Shown here: in pieces, positions 36,868 to 46,873 of the stretch
Layout of the letters: each line of letters opens with the position of its first letter
Numbering within the stretch: the stretch's first letter is position 1
Source of the DNA: Iris pallida
Lineage: Eukaryota > Streptophyta > Magnoliopsida > Asparagales > Iridaceae
Reading direction: 5' to 3'
Length of the DNA stretch: 64,000 nucleotides
Assembly (NCBI GenBank): GCA_029216955.1
Contig: JANAVB010044018.1
Span: forward strand, 2,287,859 to 2,351,858
Translations under genes and position numbers: made by a program
Notes under the pieces: model-generated
Seen by the model: only the letters and a program-made list of their open reading frames with translations
Database searches by the model: none
What the model was told of the DNA's origin: nothing

Positions 36868-37414
36868 ATAATTCTATGTAAACAGGTTAACTGTCAAACC
36901 TGTGACTAAAGTGAACATAAATCACGTAGCTAAACACAAATACAGCACAACTAACACCACTAGAACTTCTAGATGTCATGCATTCATGTATAAGTTTCCT
37001 CATAAGAAGTCTCACTCTATTTTAAAAACTCATATACATGATTTTCGAACTTCATCTAGCACAAACACATCTGCTACATGTCACTACTGTGGTGTGACAG
37101 GATATGTCACATCAGTCCAAAATTAGGATGTTAGTAGACATGCATATATATGTTTGGTTTTCTAACACAAACACATCCGAACACTCAAGAAAGTTGCTAC
37201 CAAAGGTTACATCTTCAACTTGTGTTGTAGGTGGAACTACCCCCTCTCAGTAGAAGCAAATCGATTGTCGATAGTGGTTGCTCCAGACACATGAAGGATG
37301 ATACTACTTTATTTGCAACTCTATCGATGAAGAAAGAAGGCTACGTCTCCTTCAAGAATAATTAAAAGGATATCTAATTAGTAAAGGAGACATAGGTACT
37401 TCTCTCATTCCTAA
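36868..37414 (+). pseudogene. G: copia gag knuckle and protease fragment
   Basis: Codes for CHYCGVTGYVTSVQN near 37071-37115, a CCHC knuckle whose His is Tyr, then after frame changes SIVDSGCSRHMKDD (37262-37305), the copia protease signature with DSG, and GYVSFKNN followed by a stop. This order, knuckle then protease, is that of Ty1/copia, and the protease wording suits Sirevirus-like elements. It has stops and frameshifts throughout. Cut left by T2 and right by the CACTA-like end at 37415. F is on the other strand, so G is a separate element. Confidence 0.7.
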
Positions 37415-37981
37415 TATTACGAGAAAAATGGCATTTCTTGACAGTTTACTTCTTGACGGTTGTAGAAAACTGTCAAGTAAATAGGTTACCATGACAGTTT
37501 CAGCCTTACGTTAAGAAAGGACACATTTTATGTTAATTTAGTAATTTTATAGCATAATAGTTGACGGTTTTAAAGGATCCGTCAATGAATATCATTTTAT
37601 TCAGTGACGGTTCGATAATAAGCGTCAACTAATGTACGTGCAAAAAAATTGTCGTACACATTTCAGCTGCCATTTTAGTCATTTTTTTGAAAATTATTTA
37701 TATTAGAGTATCTACGTTGACGGTTGGATTATTATTTTGATAACTAATCACTTTAAGGAGAACAAAGCCCTCTCTTCATTAAAAATAAAAAAACTGAGTC
37801 TCCCTCCTCCATCTCTATTTCTTTATCCCTCTTCATTTCTCCTCCTCTTTCTTTCAAATCCTCCAGCCCTAATCCATCGCCATGGTAGAGCAGGTCAAGA
37901 GGGAGATCTCCGTCATGGTTCTTGTTAGGTCTAGATTGAGAACTCTAACCTCCCCTAGGATATCCTAGGTTGTGAGGCCTC
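37415..37981 (+). mobile_element. CACTA-like DNA transposon end
   Basis: TATTACGAGAAAAATGGCATTT at 37415 matches the usual CACTAC-AGAAAAA-TGGCATTT terminus of plant CACTA (En/Spm) elements, with C1 and C3 changed to T. Inside lie many subterminal TTGACGG / CCGTCAA / ACTGTCAA copies in both orientations (37437-37735), as CACTA elements show. From 37775 it becomes CT-rich like a 5' leader, with ATGGTAGAGCAGG near 37880. No transposase is seen; element F starts at 37982. The other end is not in the window. Confidence 0.55.
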
Positions 37982-39052
37982 TGTAGGAACGAAGTCGTAA
38001 AACAGAATACTCTGGGGGGTGAATAGAGTAAGCAGCGGAACATTGCTAATTAAAAACTTGTTAGCTGTAAGATCACAGAATTAAATCAGTATCACAAAAC
38101 AATAATTGTAAAAGAAATGAGATCAGAAGGCAAACGCAAACACAGCGATGTATACTGGTTTCCCTCTTGTGAGGACTAGTCCAGTCGGAAGAACTCTAGA
38201 TTCCAATTGAATCCACTATTGGAAAATCCTGCAAGTTTTCATACGAAGTCCTTGCAACTTCTGCAGACACGAGCTTTGATACGAAAAACTCGACCAACTT
38301 CAATTTTGAAGAGTCTTTCTTCAATCAAGACTCTGATTACAATTTCTCTAAAATCTTCTAGACCGCACCGTACCGGCAAATTGACTAGAGAATTGTAAGT
38401 GGCTTGGGATTTGAAAATGAAAGCTTTTTAGAATACTTTGTAAAGAAATGTAAGCTTTGAAGAGAAGAGATGAAAGTGAATGAGTGATTTAAAATGATCA
38501 GAATTCTTGTCTATTTATAGTTTTTCCAAAGGCAGAACTCTGGCAGAATTCGGGCAGAATTCGGACAGAATTCGGACAGAACTCTATGTAACAATCCGCA
38601 ACTGAAGGGAGACCAAGTTTTTTAAACATTCGAAAATCAAACAGTCACTAACCAAACTCTGGCCGAACTCGGGCCGTGTTCTGTCAGGGTTGGTCAGGAT
38701 TTTTCAAAAGTAATTTTTGGGCATTTTAAAATCCTTCAGAAGCTTTTGTAAATAAGGGATATTTTTTTAAAAAATAGGTCATTTTTAAAAACGATTTTGG
38801 ATAGCCTATTTGCCAGTACGACTCGGTGTACAATGTATTCCTAGACTCAATAAAAGTGAAAATTATATTGCATAAAGAAATACAGTCTCGAGTGGAAAAC
38901 ATAGCTTCAGTCTTGAACTGAGTAGATATTCGATCTTGATCAGTGTCCAAGTGTCCAAAACGTCTTGAGTAAACATCTGAGTAGCTCCGTATATCGAGAC
39001 AGAGTTTGATCAATTAATAAAATCAGGTTTGACCATGACCAGTGGGCCAACA
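37982..39052 (-). repeat. F 3' LTR (1071 bp)
   Basis: On the + strand TGTAGGAACG to GGGCCAACA; on the element strand TGTTGGCCC at the start, as in D, and GGTGAATAGAG-type sequence near the other end, also as in D. The TATA box is at 38511-38520 (CTATAAATAG on -). Upstream of it on the - strand are repeated TTCGG/CCGAA palindrome halves (38525-38580, 38645-38690). Confidence 0.75.
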
Positions 39053-39561
39053 ATCTCTCCTATTTTGATAATTGACAAACCTTGACTGATATAATATCTT
39101 TGGTATCTTTGATAAGACAAAAACGAATTCCAGTAAAAAAATTGTTCTTGTAATCTTAAAGATGTTAGATCTTATTTCTCCCCCGTTGTCACTTAGCAAA
39201 ATAATTGCAAAAGAGAAAGCTCCCCCGCAATATATGCATAAGCAATAATCAGTGAAGAAACAAAAAAATATAAGAAATATTTATAGTGTTCATAGGCATG
39301 CTATATTAAAAAAAATATCGAAGCATGATAAAGAGTACTATAACGAGATATGCTAAATGATACTAAACTGATATAAATCTCTAATGTAGAGAATAGAAAA
39401 TAATGTTTTAACAGACAAACATCACAGAAAATGTCACAAAATGTTCTAAATCTAACACAAATAAAAGTACGAATACTAGCTTGGAATGTCAAAGCATTTC
39501 CAACTAAATAAAGATAATAAACGGTCACAATGGTACAACAAACTAGACAAAAATGTCTAAA
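39053..39561 (-). other. F 3' untranslated region with PPT
   Basis: The - strand has AATAGGAGAGAT right before the LTR and further G-rich GGGGGAG-type tracts near 39180 and 39225, consistent with the multiple PPTs of Sireviruses. No ORF is supported. Confidence 0.6.
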
Positions 39562-40812
39562 TCACATCTCATCATCATCATCATCAGTAGTAGTAGTCCT
39601 AGCACGGCCACCATGTCCAGAAGGACCAGCTCCAGAGGTGTGTGGAGTAGCACCCGAATCACGGTACCAATCATAAGCGTTCCCAGGCTGGAACAGAGAA
39701 TGGACCGCCTCAACCTTAATGCGGTAACCAGATACAGCAGGGTCTCTAGGAAGAGAATTGGCAAAATGACCCGTCTGAGCAAATCAGAGATCGGCAAATG
39801 AGTTGGAAATAGCCTGGAATCGAGTCACGTCACGGAACTCATGTTCCCTGGAAGTGTTAAAAAAGAAAGTCTGTATATCCAAAACGTGCCGATGGATACC
39901 ATCAAAAGTCATAGGGTAGGTCTGAGGAGGAATAGGGGAAGTAGGAGCAGGAATAGGAGGTGCAAGAGCAGCAGTAGTACTGTGACGAGAAAGCAGAAGA
40001 TACTTGGGCTCAGGGTCCAGAGCGCAAGTGGATAAATTGATATCAAAACGCTGAAAGATTCGAGGGATAAGCATCGCATAAGAGAGATTGCGGTCTCTTC
40101 CGCGACATCTTTCCATCATCTGAATGATAGTATTAGGGGCAGAAAAAGGAATCCCCTTAAGAATGCGATAGAGGGCAGATAGCTCAAGTGCAGTGACATC
40201 ATCATTCAAAGTAGATTTCGGAAGAATAGTTGAATAGATGATGCGATGTAACCCGTAGTTAAACAAGTTCAAGTTATTGGCCTTGAACTTTCCAGGACGA
40301 GCACTTGCTGGCGCACAAAGCTCATTCTTGAATCTAACAAGAGTCATACCCTCGGAAAAGTCGTAGTCGGTGATGTCATCGAGCAGGGCACCTTCGTTTA
40401 GAATACCAAGGATTTTTGCAAGCAACACATCATCGAACTCGATATCGATCCCGTTAATACGAGTTCTTGCGGTAAAAGTACCTAATACGAAGTTACAGTA
40501 AAATAGTCGAAGGACATTAGTAGCTATAGGGAATTGTTGGGTAACGAGACGGTGTAACCCTAATGCCTCAAACAAAGGACGATGATCTAGAAATACAGTC
40601 TATTTGGTTGGAGTGCCTGTACATATTGTATGTATGGCAAAGTCGACATACCATAGCAAAGCTTGGTCATGAGTTTTGAAGTAAAATTCATCTGACATGT
40701 CGTCACCCGGTTGGACCGAGGAAAAGAGGGAATCCGTATTCGGATCTAAAGATGATGCCTCTTCAATGGCAATAGTCTTCTTCCTCTTGGAAGGATTGAA
40801 TCCCTTAGGCAC
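39562..40812 (-). pseudogene. F extra ORF after pol, plant transposon-protein-like
   Basis: About 416 codons in one frame with two in-frame stops: TAG at 40600-40602 and TGA at 39784-39786 (CGA expected by context). The middle codes for VLRLFYCNFVLGTFTARTRINGIDIEF and LLAKILGI, which resembles the 'putative plant transposon protein' domain found near plant retroelements. The N-terminus is basic (PSKRKKT), the region near 39920-39990 is Pro-rich, and the C-terminus ends DDDDDEM. There is no signal peptide or membrane segment, so I would not call it an envelope protein. The role is unknown. Confidence 0.65.
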
Positions 40813-41479
40813 TCTTTCCCAAAACTAAATAACCCTACAAAATTGAAAGTGGAGGGAAAAAGGAGTTATACCTTATGAAATTCAAGTATGTTGTAGAGGG
40901 ATGAATTCTCTGCACGAATCCAAATTTTGGATTGATTTCTCCACGTAGATTAGAAGCAACAAAGTGGAGAAGAACTAGGGTTTTGGGGGACTTTAGGCGG
41001 CTGTTGCTGCTGTTTTGATGAAGTTTGGAAGAGATGAAGAGGAGGGGGCCTCAGGTTCTGACTAAAAAGTATATAACACCAACAGAACTCTGGCCAAATT
41101 CGGATCGAACTCGGGCCGAATTCGCCTAGGGTTCTCCTGAGTTTTTTAAAAAAAAACTTGTGGGCCACATCCTTTTCATCAACTCATTTCAAATATTTAA
41201 TTCAATATTTTGTAATTTTAAACTTCAAAAAATATAAATAATATTATTTTATAAATTAACTTTCGTTACTTAGCGTCTATTTAGATTAGCCGTAGGAGTA
41301 CTGTCCCAGCTAACGGGAGTTCACCATGGAACAATTAAGTACCGCTTCGCTTCGACCGTAGTCGTATTGACAGACAGACTCTTTGTAGGCTTGTCTCGAA
41401 AATAGTTATTGAGTATTAAAAAAAATTAATTAATAAAACAAAATTAATTAATATTATTGACATCTAAAATTCATAATTC
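40813..41479 (-). other. F spacer between RNase H and extra ORF
   Basis: Non-coding. It holds another palindrome-like run of TTCGGATCGAACTCGGGCCGAATTCG type at 41098-41123 and an AT-rich part (41160-41270). It probably carries the leader of the extra ORF. The short ORF at 40950-41168 is not supported. Confidence 0.5.
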
Positions 41480-42517
41480 TCAACATAAATAATTGAAACG
41501 ATCTTTCGCTAGAGGTTTTGTGAAAATGTCAGCCAATTGATTCTGTGTGTCTATGTATACAAGGTCTATATCTCCATTTTGTTGATGATATCTAAGAAAA
41601 TGATGTCGAATCTCGATATGCTTAGTACGAGATTGACATACTGGATTCTTAGTCAAATTAATATAACTCATGTTATCACAGAAAATGGGTTTGTGTGTGA
41701 AATATAATCTAAAGTCTTCTAAAGTTTGCTTCATCCACAAAATTTGTACACAACTACCTCCTGCGGCGATATACTCAGCCTCAGTTGTTGATAATGCGAC
41801 AGAATTTTGCTTCTTGCTAAACCAAAAGACTAGGGCTTTTCCTAGGAAATGACATGTGTCGCTGGTACTTTTTCTATATACTTTGCATCTAGCAAAATCA
41901 GTATCAGAATAACCAGTTAGGTCAAACGACGTAGTTTTAGGATACCATAAGCCGACAGAAGAAGTGCCTCTAAGGTATCGGAAGATACGCTTAACTGAGC
42001 ACAGATGTAATTCCTTAGGATTGGCTTGAAAACGTGCACACAAGCAAACACTAAACATAATATCAGGTCGACTAGCAGTTAAGTACAGTAAGCTACCGAT
42101 CATACCTCGATACTTACGTATGTCGACGGGTTTGCCTTGTTCATCAATATCAAGCTTGGTTGAAGTCGCCATTGGAGTGCTAAGTGGTTTGACTGCTTCT
42201 AGGTCAAACTTCTTTAATAAATCTTTTGTGTACTTTGCTTGATTTATGAACGTCCTATTGTTGGTTTGTTTGATTTGCAGTCCAACAAAGAATTTTAGCT
42301 CTCCCATTATGCTCATCTGAAACTTATTCTGCATACAGTTTAAAAATTCTTGACAAAGAGATTCATTAGTGGATCCAAAAATAATATCATCTACATATAT
42401 TTGAATCAAAAGAAGATTGTTATTCAAAGATTTTATAAACAGTATAGTGTCAACCTTTCCCTTTGAAAAATCGTTGTCAAGTAGAAAAGAGCTTTGACGA
42501 TCGTACCAATTAAGCAC
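41480..42517 (-). CDS. F RT C-terminal part and RNase H
   Basis: 345 codons. QIYVDDIIFGST is the copia RT catalytic box, followed by KFQMSIMGELKFFVGLQI and YRGMIGSLLYLTASRPDI. RNase H follows: GYSDTDFARC (first Asp), STTEAEYIAA (Glu), CDNMSYINLTKNP (Asp), RTKHIEIRHHFLR, and the terminal LADIFTKPLAKDRF. No internal stop. A frameshift at 42520-42616 separates it from the first RT half. Confidence 0.88.
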   Translation of the reverse strand: MLNWYDRQSSFLLDNDFSKGKVDTILFIKSLNNNLLLIQIYVDDIIFGSTNESLCQEFLNCMQNKFQMSIMGELKFFVGLQIKQTNNRTFINQAKYTKDLLKKFDLEAVKPLSTPMATSTKLDIDEQGKPVDIRKYRGMIGSLLYLTASRPDIMFSVCLCARFQANPKELHLCSVKRIFRYLRGTSSVGLWYPKTTSFDLTGYSDTDFARCKVYRKSTSDTCHFLGKALVFWFSKKQNSVALSTTEAEYIAAGGSCVQILWMKQTLEDFRLYFTHKPIFCDNMSYINLTKNPVCQSRTKHIEIRHHFLRYHQQNGDIDLVYIDTQNQLADIFTKPLAKDRFNYLC

Positions 42518-42615
42518 GAGGGGCTTGTTTCAAACCGTATAAGGCTTTCTTCTACTCGAAAACATAATCAGGATTTTTGAAATCAGTAAAACCTGTAGGT
42601 TGAGCTACATAAACT

Positions 42616-43545
42616 TCATCTTTTATAAAAACCATTTAAAAATACGCTTTTAACATCCATTTGAAATAATTTGAAATTATGAAAACATGCAAATGCACAT
42701 AACATGTGAATGGATTCTAATATCGCAACTGGGGCATAAGTCTCATCGTAGTCGATACCTTCTCCTTGATTGTATCCTTGAGCTACAAGTCCAGCCTTAT
42801 TATGAGTCACTAAACCATTCTCGTTCAGTTTGTTTCGGAATACCCAACGGGTGCCATTGACCGGATGATCAATGGACTTGGGAAAAATTTCCCAAACTTT
42901 ATTCCGTTCGAATTGGTTTAATTCCTCTTGCATAGCATCTAACCAAAAATTATCACTACATGCTTCTTCAATGTTTTTTGGTTCAAGCTGTGAGATAAAA
43001 GCAACACATGAAGCTATATCTTTATTAGAGGAACGAGTACTTACACCCTTGGTAATCTCACCAATTACCAAGTCCTTTGCATGATCTACCAAGAATCTCA
43101 TATCTTTTGGCATATTCTCAGGATTGCTGGTTCCGACTTCTGGTTCAGTATGTGATTTGCTTGAAGACTCAGTTGGTGCTTGGTGTGAAGGTTCTGCATC
43201 TTTGTGTAAAGGTTTTGCAGTAGCTATACTTCGTGTACTTACGTCTTCATTATCATCATCGACTGAATGTTGATTTAATTCATCAAACTTGACATTAATT
43301 GATTCTTCGATGATCATGGTTCTCTTATTGAGGACTCTGCACCCTTTGCTCTTTGCCGCATAACCTAAAAAGATACCTTCATCGGCCTTTTCATCAAATT
43401 TACACAGGTTGTCTTTAGTATTAAGAATAAAGCATTTACAACCAAATATCTTGAAATATGAAACAGTGGGTGTTCTATCAAACCATAACTCATCGGGAGT
43501 CTTCTTCGATATAGGTCGAATCAAAACCCTATTTAGAATATACAC
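42616..43545 (-). CDS. F integrase end and RT N-terminal part
   Basis: 309 codons. The start (LNRVLIRPISKKTPDELW, FKIFGCKCFILN, KADEGIFLGYAAKSKG) is the copia integrase C-terminal part; a Ser/Thr-rich linker follows; then RT begins with WLDAMQEELNQFERNKVWEI, TRWVFRNKLNENG, GIDYDETYAPVA and KLFQMDVKSVFLNG, which contains the motif A Asp. It ends at a frameshift after NGFYKR. A TAA at 43543-43545 region and a TAA near 43612 separate it from the integrase core. Confidence 0.85.
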   Translation of the reverse strand: MYILNRVLIRPISKKTPDELWFDRTPTVSYFKIFGCKCFILNTKDNLCKFDEKADEGIFLGYAAKSKGCRVLNKRTMIIEESINVKFDELNQHSVDDDNEDVSTRSIATAKPLHKDAEPSHQAPTESSSKSHTEPEVGTSNPENMPKDMRFLVDHAKDLVIGEITKGVSTRSSNKDIASCVAFISQLEPKNIEEACSDNFWLDAMQEELNQFERNKVWEIFPKSIDHPVNGTRWVFRNKLNENGLVTHNKAGLVAQGYNQGEGIDYDETYAPVAILESIHMLCAFACFHNFKLFQMDVKSVFLNGFYKR

Positions 43546-43613
43546 GCTGTATTGACAACTTCAGCCCAAAAGTATCTAGGTAGACTAAACTGGTTCAACA
43601 TTACTCTAGCCAT

Positions 43614-43934
43614 TTAAGATAGAGTCATGTTCTTACGTTCCACAACTCCATTTTGTTGTGGAGTCCTAGGGCAGGAAAACTCATACAAATAACCGTGTGT
43701 GTCACAGAATTGCTTGAACTCTGCATTCTCAAATTTGTCGCCATGATCTCTACGAATGCGAGTAATCATGAAATCTTTTTCATTCTGTACTTTCTTGCAA
43801 AAGGTGACAAAATCTGACAAAGCATCGTTCTTGCGTGCAAGAATATATACCCACGAGTATCTAGAGAAATTATCTACAATGATAAATGCATATAACTTAC
43901 CACCTAGATTAGCAATTCTACTAGGTATGCACAT
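43614..43934 (-). CDS. F integrase core fragment
   Basis: 106 codons: FIIVDNFSRYSWVYIL (first Asp), IRRDHGDKFENAEF (second Asp), PRTPQQNGVVERKN (Glu). All three catalytic acids are present, though SDHGGEF is changed to RDHGDKF. The N-terminal zinc finger is missing because the sequence joins E's LTR near 43926. Confidence 0.8.
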   Translation of the reverse strand: MCIPSRIANLGGKLYAFIIVDNFSRYSWVYILARKNDALSDFVTFCKKVQNEKDFMITRIRRDHGDKFENAEFKQFCDTHGYLYEFSCPRTPQQNGVVERKNMTLS

Positions 43935-46790
43935 AAGCTGAAGTTGTCAATAAGCTCTAAATAACCACATGCCAGAATAATATATCTAACCTCATCACAG
44001 CTCAACACAGAAGATAATAAAGTCCAAATGAAATAAGCAGAGTATCAAAAGATAGCCGGGTGAACATACTCACTCCAAACAGCTATGAAAATATTCTCAC
44101 AAGATCGGAGTCCACCCTCCGCAAAAATAGAAAGAAAAGAGATGTAAAATAATGTCTACAACTGTCTCAGATAAGAAATAGACTAGAAATCAGAAGTGAC
44201 TGCCTCGTCGTCAATGTAGGATAGCTCCAATGCCGCTCCGTACTCCTATGGAAAATCATCTAAACCTGGAGAGATAACCAGGTCCTCAGGGGACATAGCA
44301 AGATACAAGAAAATACCATGCCATATAAACTGTTATAATATAATAAGAGAAAAGGTATGCATGCAATCGGGTTCTTGACCATTCTACTGTGAACATGCAG
44401 TTGAGATACAATCCTTCGACGTATGAGCCCTGGCTGTAAATGGGATCGGCATAATTCCCATAAAGGGTACCAGGGGCCTACGTCCATAATGCTCGGGAAG
44501 CGTCAGAGGGCACCATGTGCAAGGGGCTACGTCCATAACGCTCTAGAAAACGTCAGAGGGCGCCTGGAGCCTGCATCTCCGGAGGAGCGCACAGTAATCA
44601 GGGAAGTGTAAAGAAGCCCATACGTCAGGTATTGTTCTCCCCACCCAATGCCTAGTATCATCATCTCCATGACTGATATGAACCTCTAGTAACCGCCAAG
44701 TCTTCTAACATGCAATACTATTGGTAGTTACTTCTATCCGTCGCACGCTCCATACGTATCGGTGGCTAGCCGACTACGCGGAAACGTGTCATATATGTGA
44801 CTCACATCACGTGATAGAACAAGTATCAAGGCCGTATGAGATATACCAATACCTCATCATTAATGGATGGTCACTAGACTAAGTCAATGCAAGAGAAATA
44901 AATAAGGTGAGGTAAACGACCGATAGAGTCGCTTGCACCCAAGTGTGACTTGGACGCACAGTTTAAATATCACGAAACAAAATACTGAAAATAAAAACTG
45001 AAAGTAGGAATATATAATAATCACAGAGTAAGGTGGCAAGGTATCTTGCCTGATGGTGCAAAGTGGCAAGCCCAAGAAATCATAATGTCAGCTAAGAAAT
45101 GTCACAATCTCTAAACGACTCCGGACGCTGAAACAAACATCAAAAATTTTCTCGGTGAAGAAGATATACCTAGGAAATGCCTGTCCAAAAGTCAAATTCT
45201 GGAACAGAGGCAAAATCGTAATTTCGGGTCAAACGATGTCCGCTGTTGGACCCGCTTTGCACCAAAATGTGTGCCGAAGTCTATGGTCTCTAAAGTCGTC
45301 AAACTACATGTCTACGGATTCATTTTGAGGAGACGAACCCAATGGTATATCCAATTTTGGATTAAGATGAGCTGTACACAAAATCGCCCATTTGGGTTCC
45401 GATTCGACCTTCTCAGAATCGAACCAAACTTGGCATGCAGGACCAGAATTTCGATCCGGACCAGTTGGCGCAAGTTTCATCTCGATTAGACTACTATACA
45501 CGAAGTTATGGGCAAGTTTGTAAAACGTCGATACGGGGTATCTCGACGGATACGCGTTGATTTTGTCCCGCACACGCGACAAAACTGAGTTTCGTAAGTT
45601 CCCACACGTCCGCAACGTCCATACGCGCCTTTCGATCCGTATAGCACGCGACCACGTCGCCCGGTTTGTCGGAGCGCACGTCGCATCGGAGAAAAATTTA
45701 GAAATTTACTAATTTGAAAACAGTTTTTCGCACAACTTTAACATCATAAATATTAGCAGGTAGGGCATTATAAATTATTCTAAAAGATGGAGTTGGTAGT
45801 CCTATAGGTGTTCTAAAAATTTGATCAGAAATTTCCAAGAAATAATTAAATAGGTTGTACAAAATTGAAGGCGAAACAGGGTTTCCTACAGTCTTTTGTG
45901 ATCTGCCTTTTGAGGCAGTTTCTCGACGATTTCTCGTCGATTTCTCGTCGATTTCACGAAGAAGCTAATGGGTCTCAGTTCAATCTATCAGAAGAGGTTT
46001 GTAGGGGGTTGTATAGGCCTTACGCAGGAACTCGTAGAATCAAAAATGGTATAATAGATAGGAAGAACTTGGATCGAGAAGTGGGTACCTCGGTTGCTGA
46101 ACGAAGAACCGGGAGAGTTGTTCTCGGTCGAGACGGGCGGCTGGCGAAGCTCTGGTCGACGGCGGCGGTCGCAGGCCCCTCTGGGTGGTTCGTCGGGGTT
46201 CGGGGTTTTAGGAGGAAGGTGGGTATTCGGGGGTTAGGGTTTGGTTTTCGGAGCAGTTGTATATATACTGCTCGCCACAAATCCTACTTCGAATAGGACT
46301 ACAATATATGGGGCTCGGTTGGAGTTCATAGCAGCTGTGCTGCTAGCAATTAACTTTAGGAGGGGGTTCGGGTGAGGTGGACCGGCCCCACGTGGGTTGG
46401 TCCCCTCCCCACTACATTTTTTTTGTTTTTAATAGAATACTATGCTCCTGAGCTGAGGCTGGCCCGCCCCTTGCTGGGTGTGGCCGAGCCCAGCTATTAC
46501 TTTTTCTTTTTAACAGTAATTAGTTATATATATATATATATATATATCAAATATAAATATATATATATATATATTTTAAGCAAGCAATAAATTCCTAAAA
46601 ATTTACCAATACATTCCTAAAAATTTTAGAATTTACTATATACCTTATTTAATAGAAATATTAACAACACACATATAATATATACACACATGCATTTCTA
46701 TTTACGTACGTATACCAAATAAATTCTAAATAATATAGAAAAATAACTCTTAAGGCACTAAAATAATTTAGGAAATATTGGGGGTTTACA
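43927..46790 (-). repeat. E 3' LTR, outer end truncated
   Basis: On the + strand it ends GGGGGTTTACA at 46790 and aligns with 61111-63986. The terminal TGTAACGCCC part seen at 61016 is absent; homology starts ATGCACATAAGCTG (43927) and is interrupted by a short filler at 43941-43956. A TATA box on the - strand is at 46259-46268. A 25-bp deletion relative to the 5' LTR lies near 45395. Confidence 0.85.
46259..46268 (-). promoter_or_regulatory. E LTR TATA box
   Basis: GTATATATAC on the - strand, 520 bp into the LTR; the copy in the 5' LTR is at 63445-63454. Confidence 0.45.
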
Positions 46791-46810
46791 TCCTACCCAA
46801 CTTAAAGAAA
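46791..46810 (-). other. E polypurine tract
   Basis: AAGTTGGGTAGGA on the - strand directly before the 3' LTR start TGTAAACCCCC, preceded by the TTTCGAGGACGAAA motif that chromoviruses often have at the end of their coding region. Confidence 0.65.
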
Positions 46811-46873
46811 GTTTCGTCCTCGAAATTAAACTAAGGTCGGGGGATCAATGCAATGCAAGGAATATAATGGTAC

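Larger units (their letters stand above)
37982..43926 (-). mobile_element. F: Sirevirus-like Ty1/copia element, 5' part missing
   Basis: On the - strand: INT 43934-43614, RT and RH 43545-41480, spacer, an extra ORF 40812-39562, 3' UTR, PPT near 39053, 3' LTR 37982-39052. Gag, protease, PBS and 5' LTR are missing because E abuts at about 43926. An extra ORF downstream of pol and G-rich PPTs fit the Sirevirus lineage. Confidence 0.85.

Noticed and set aside
37954..37969. Perfect 16-bp palindrome CCTAGGATATCCTAGG
   Set aside because: Single copy, no repeat or known site nearby; one such palindrome in 64 kb alone supports nothing.
39784..40575. F extra ORF as an envelope gene
   Set aside because: No signal peptide, transmembrane segment or fusion-type region can be seen; similarity is to plant transposon-protein domains.
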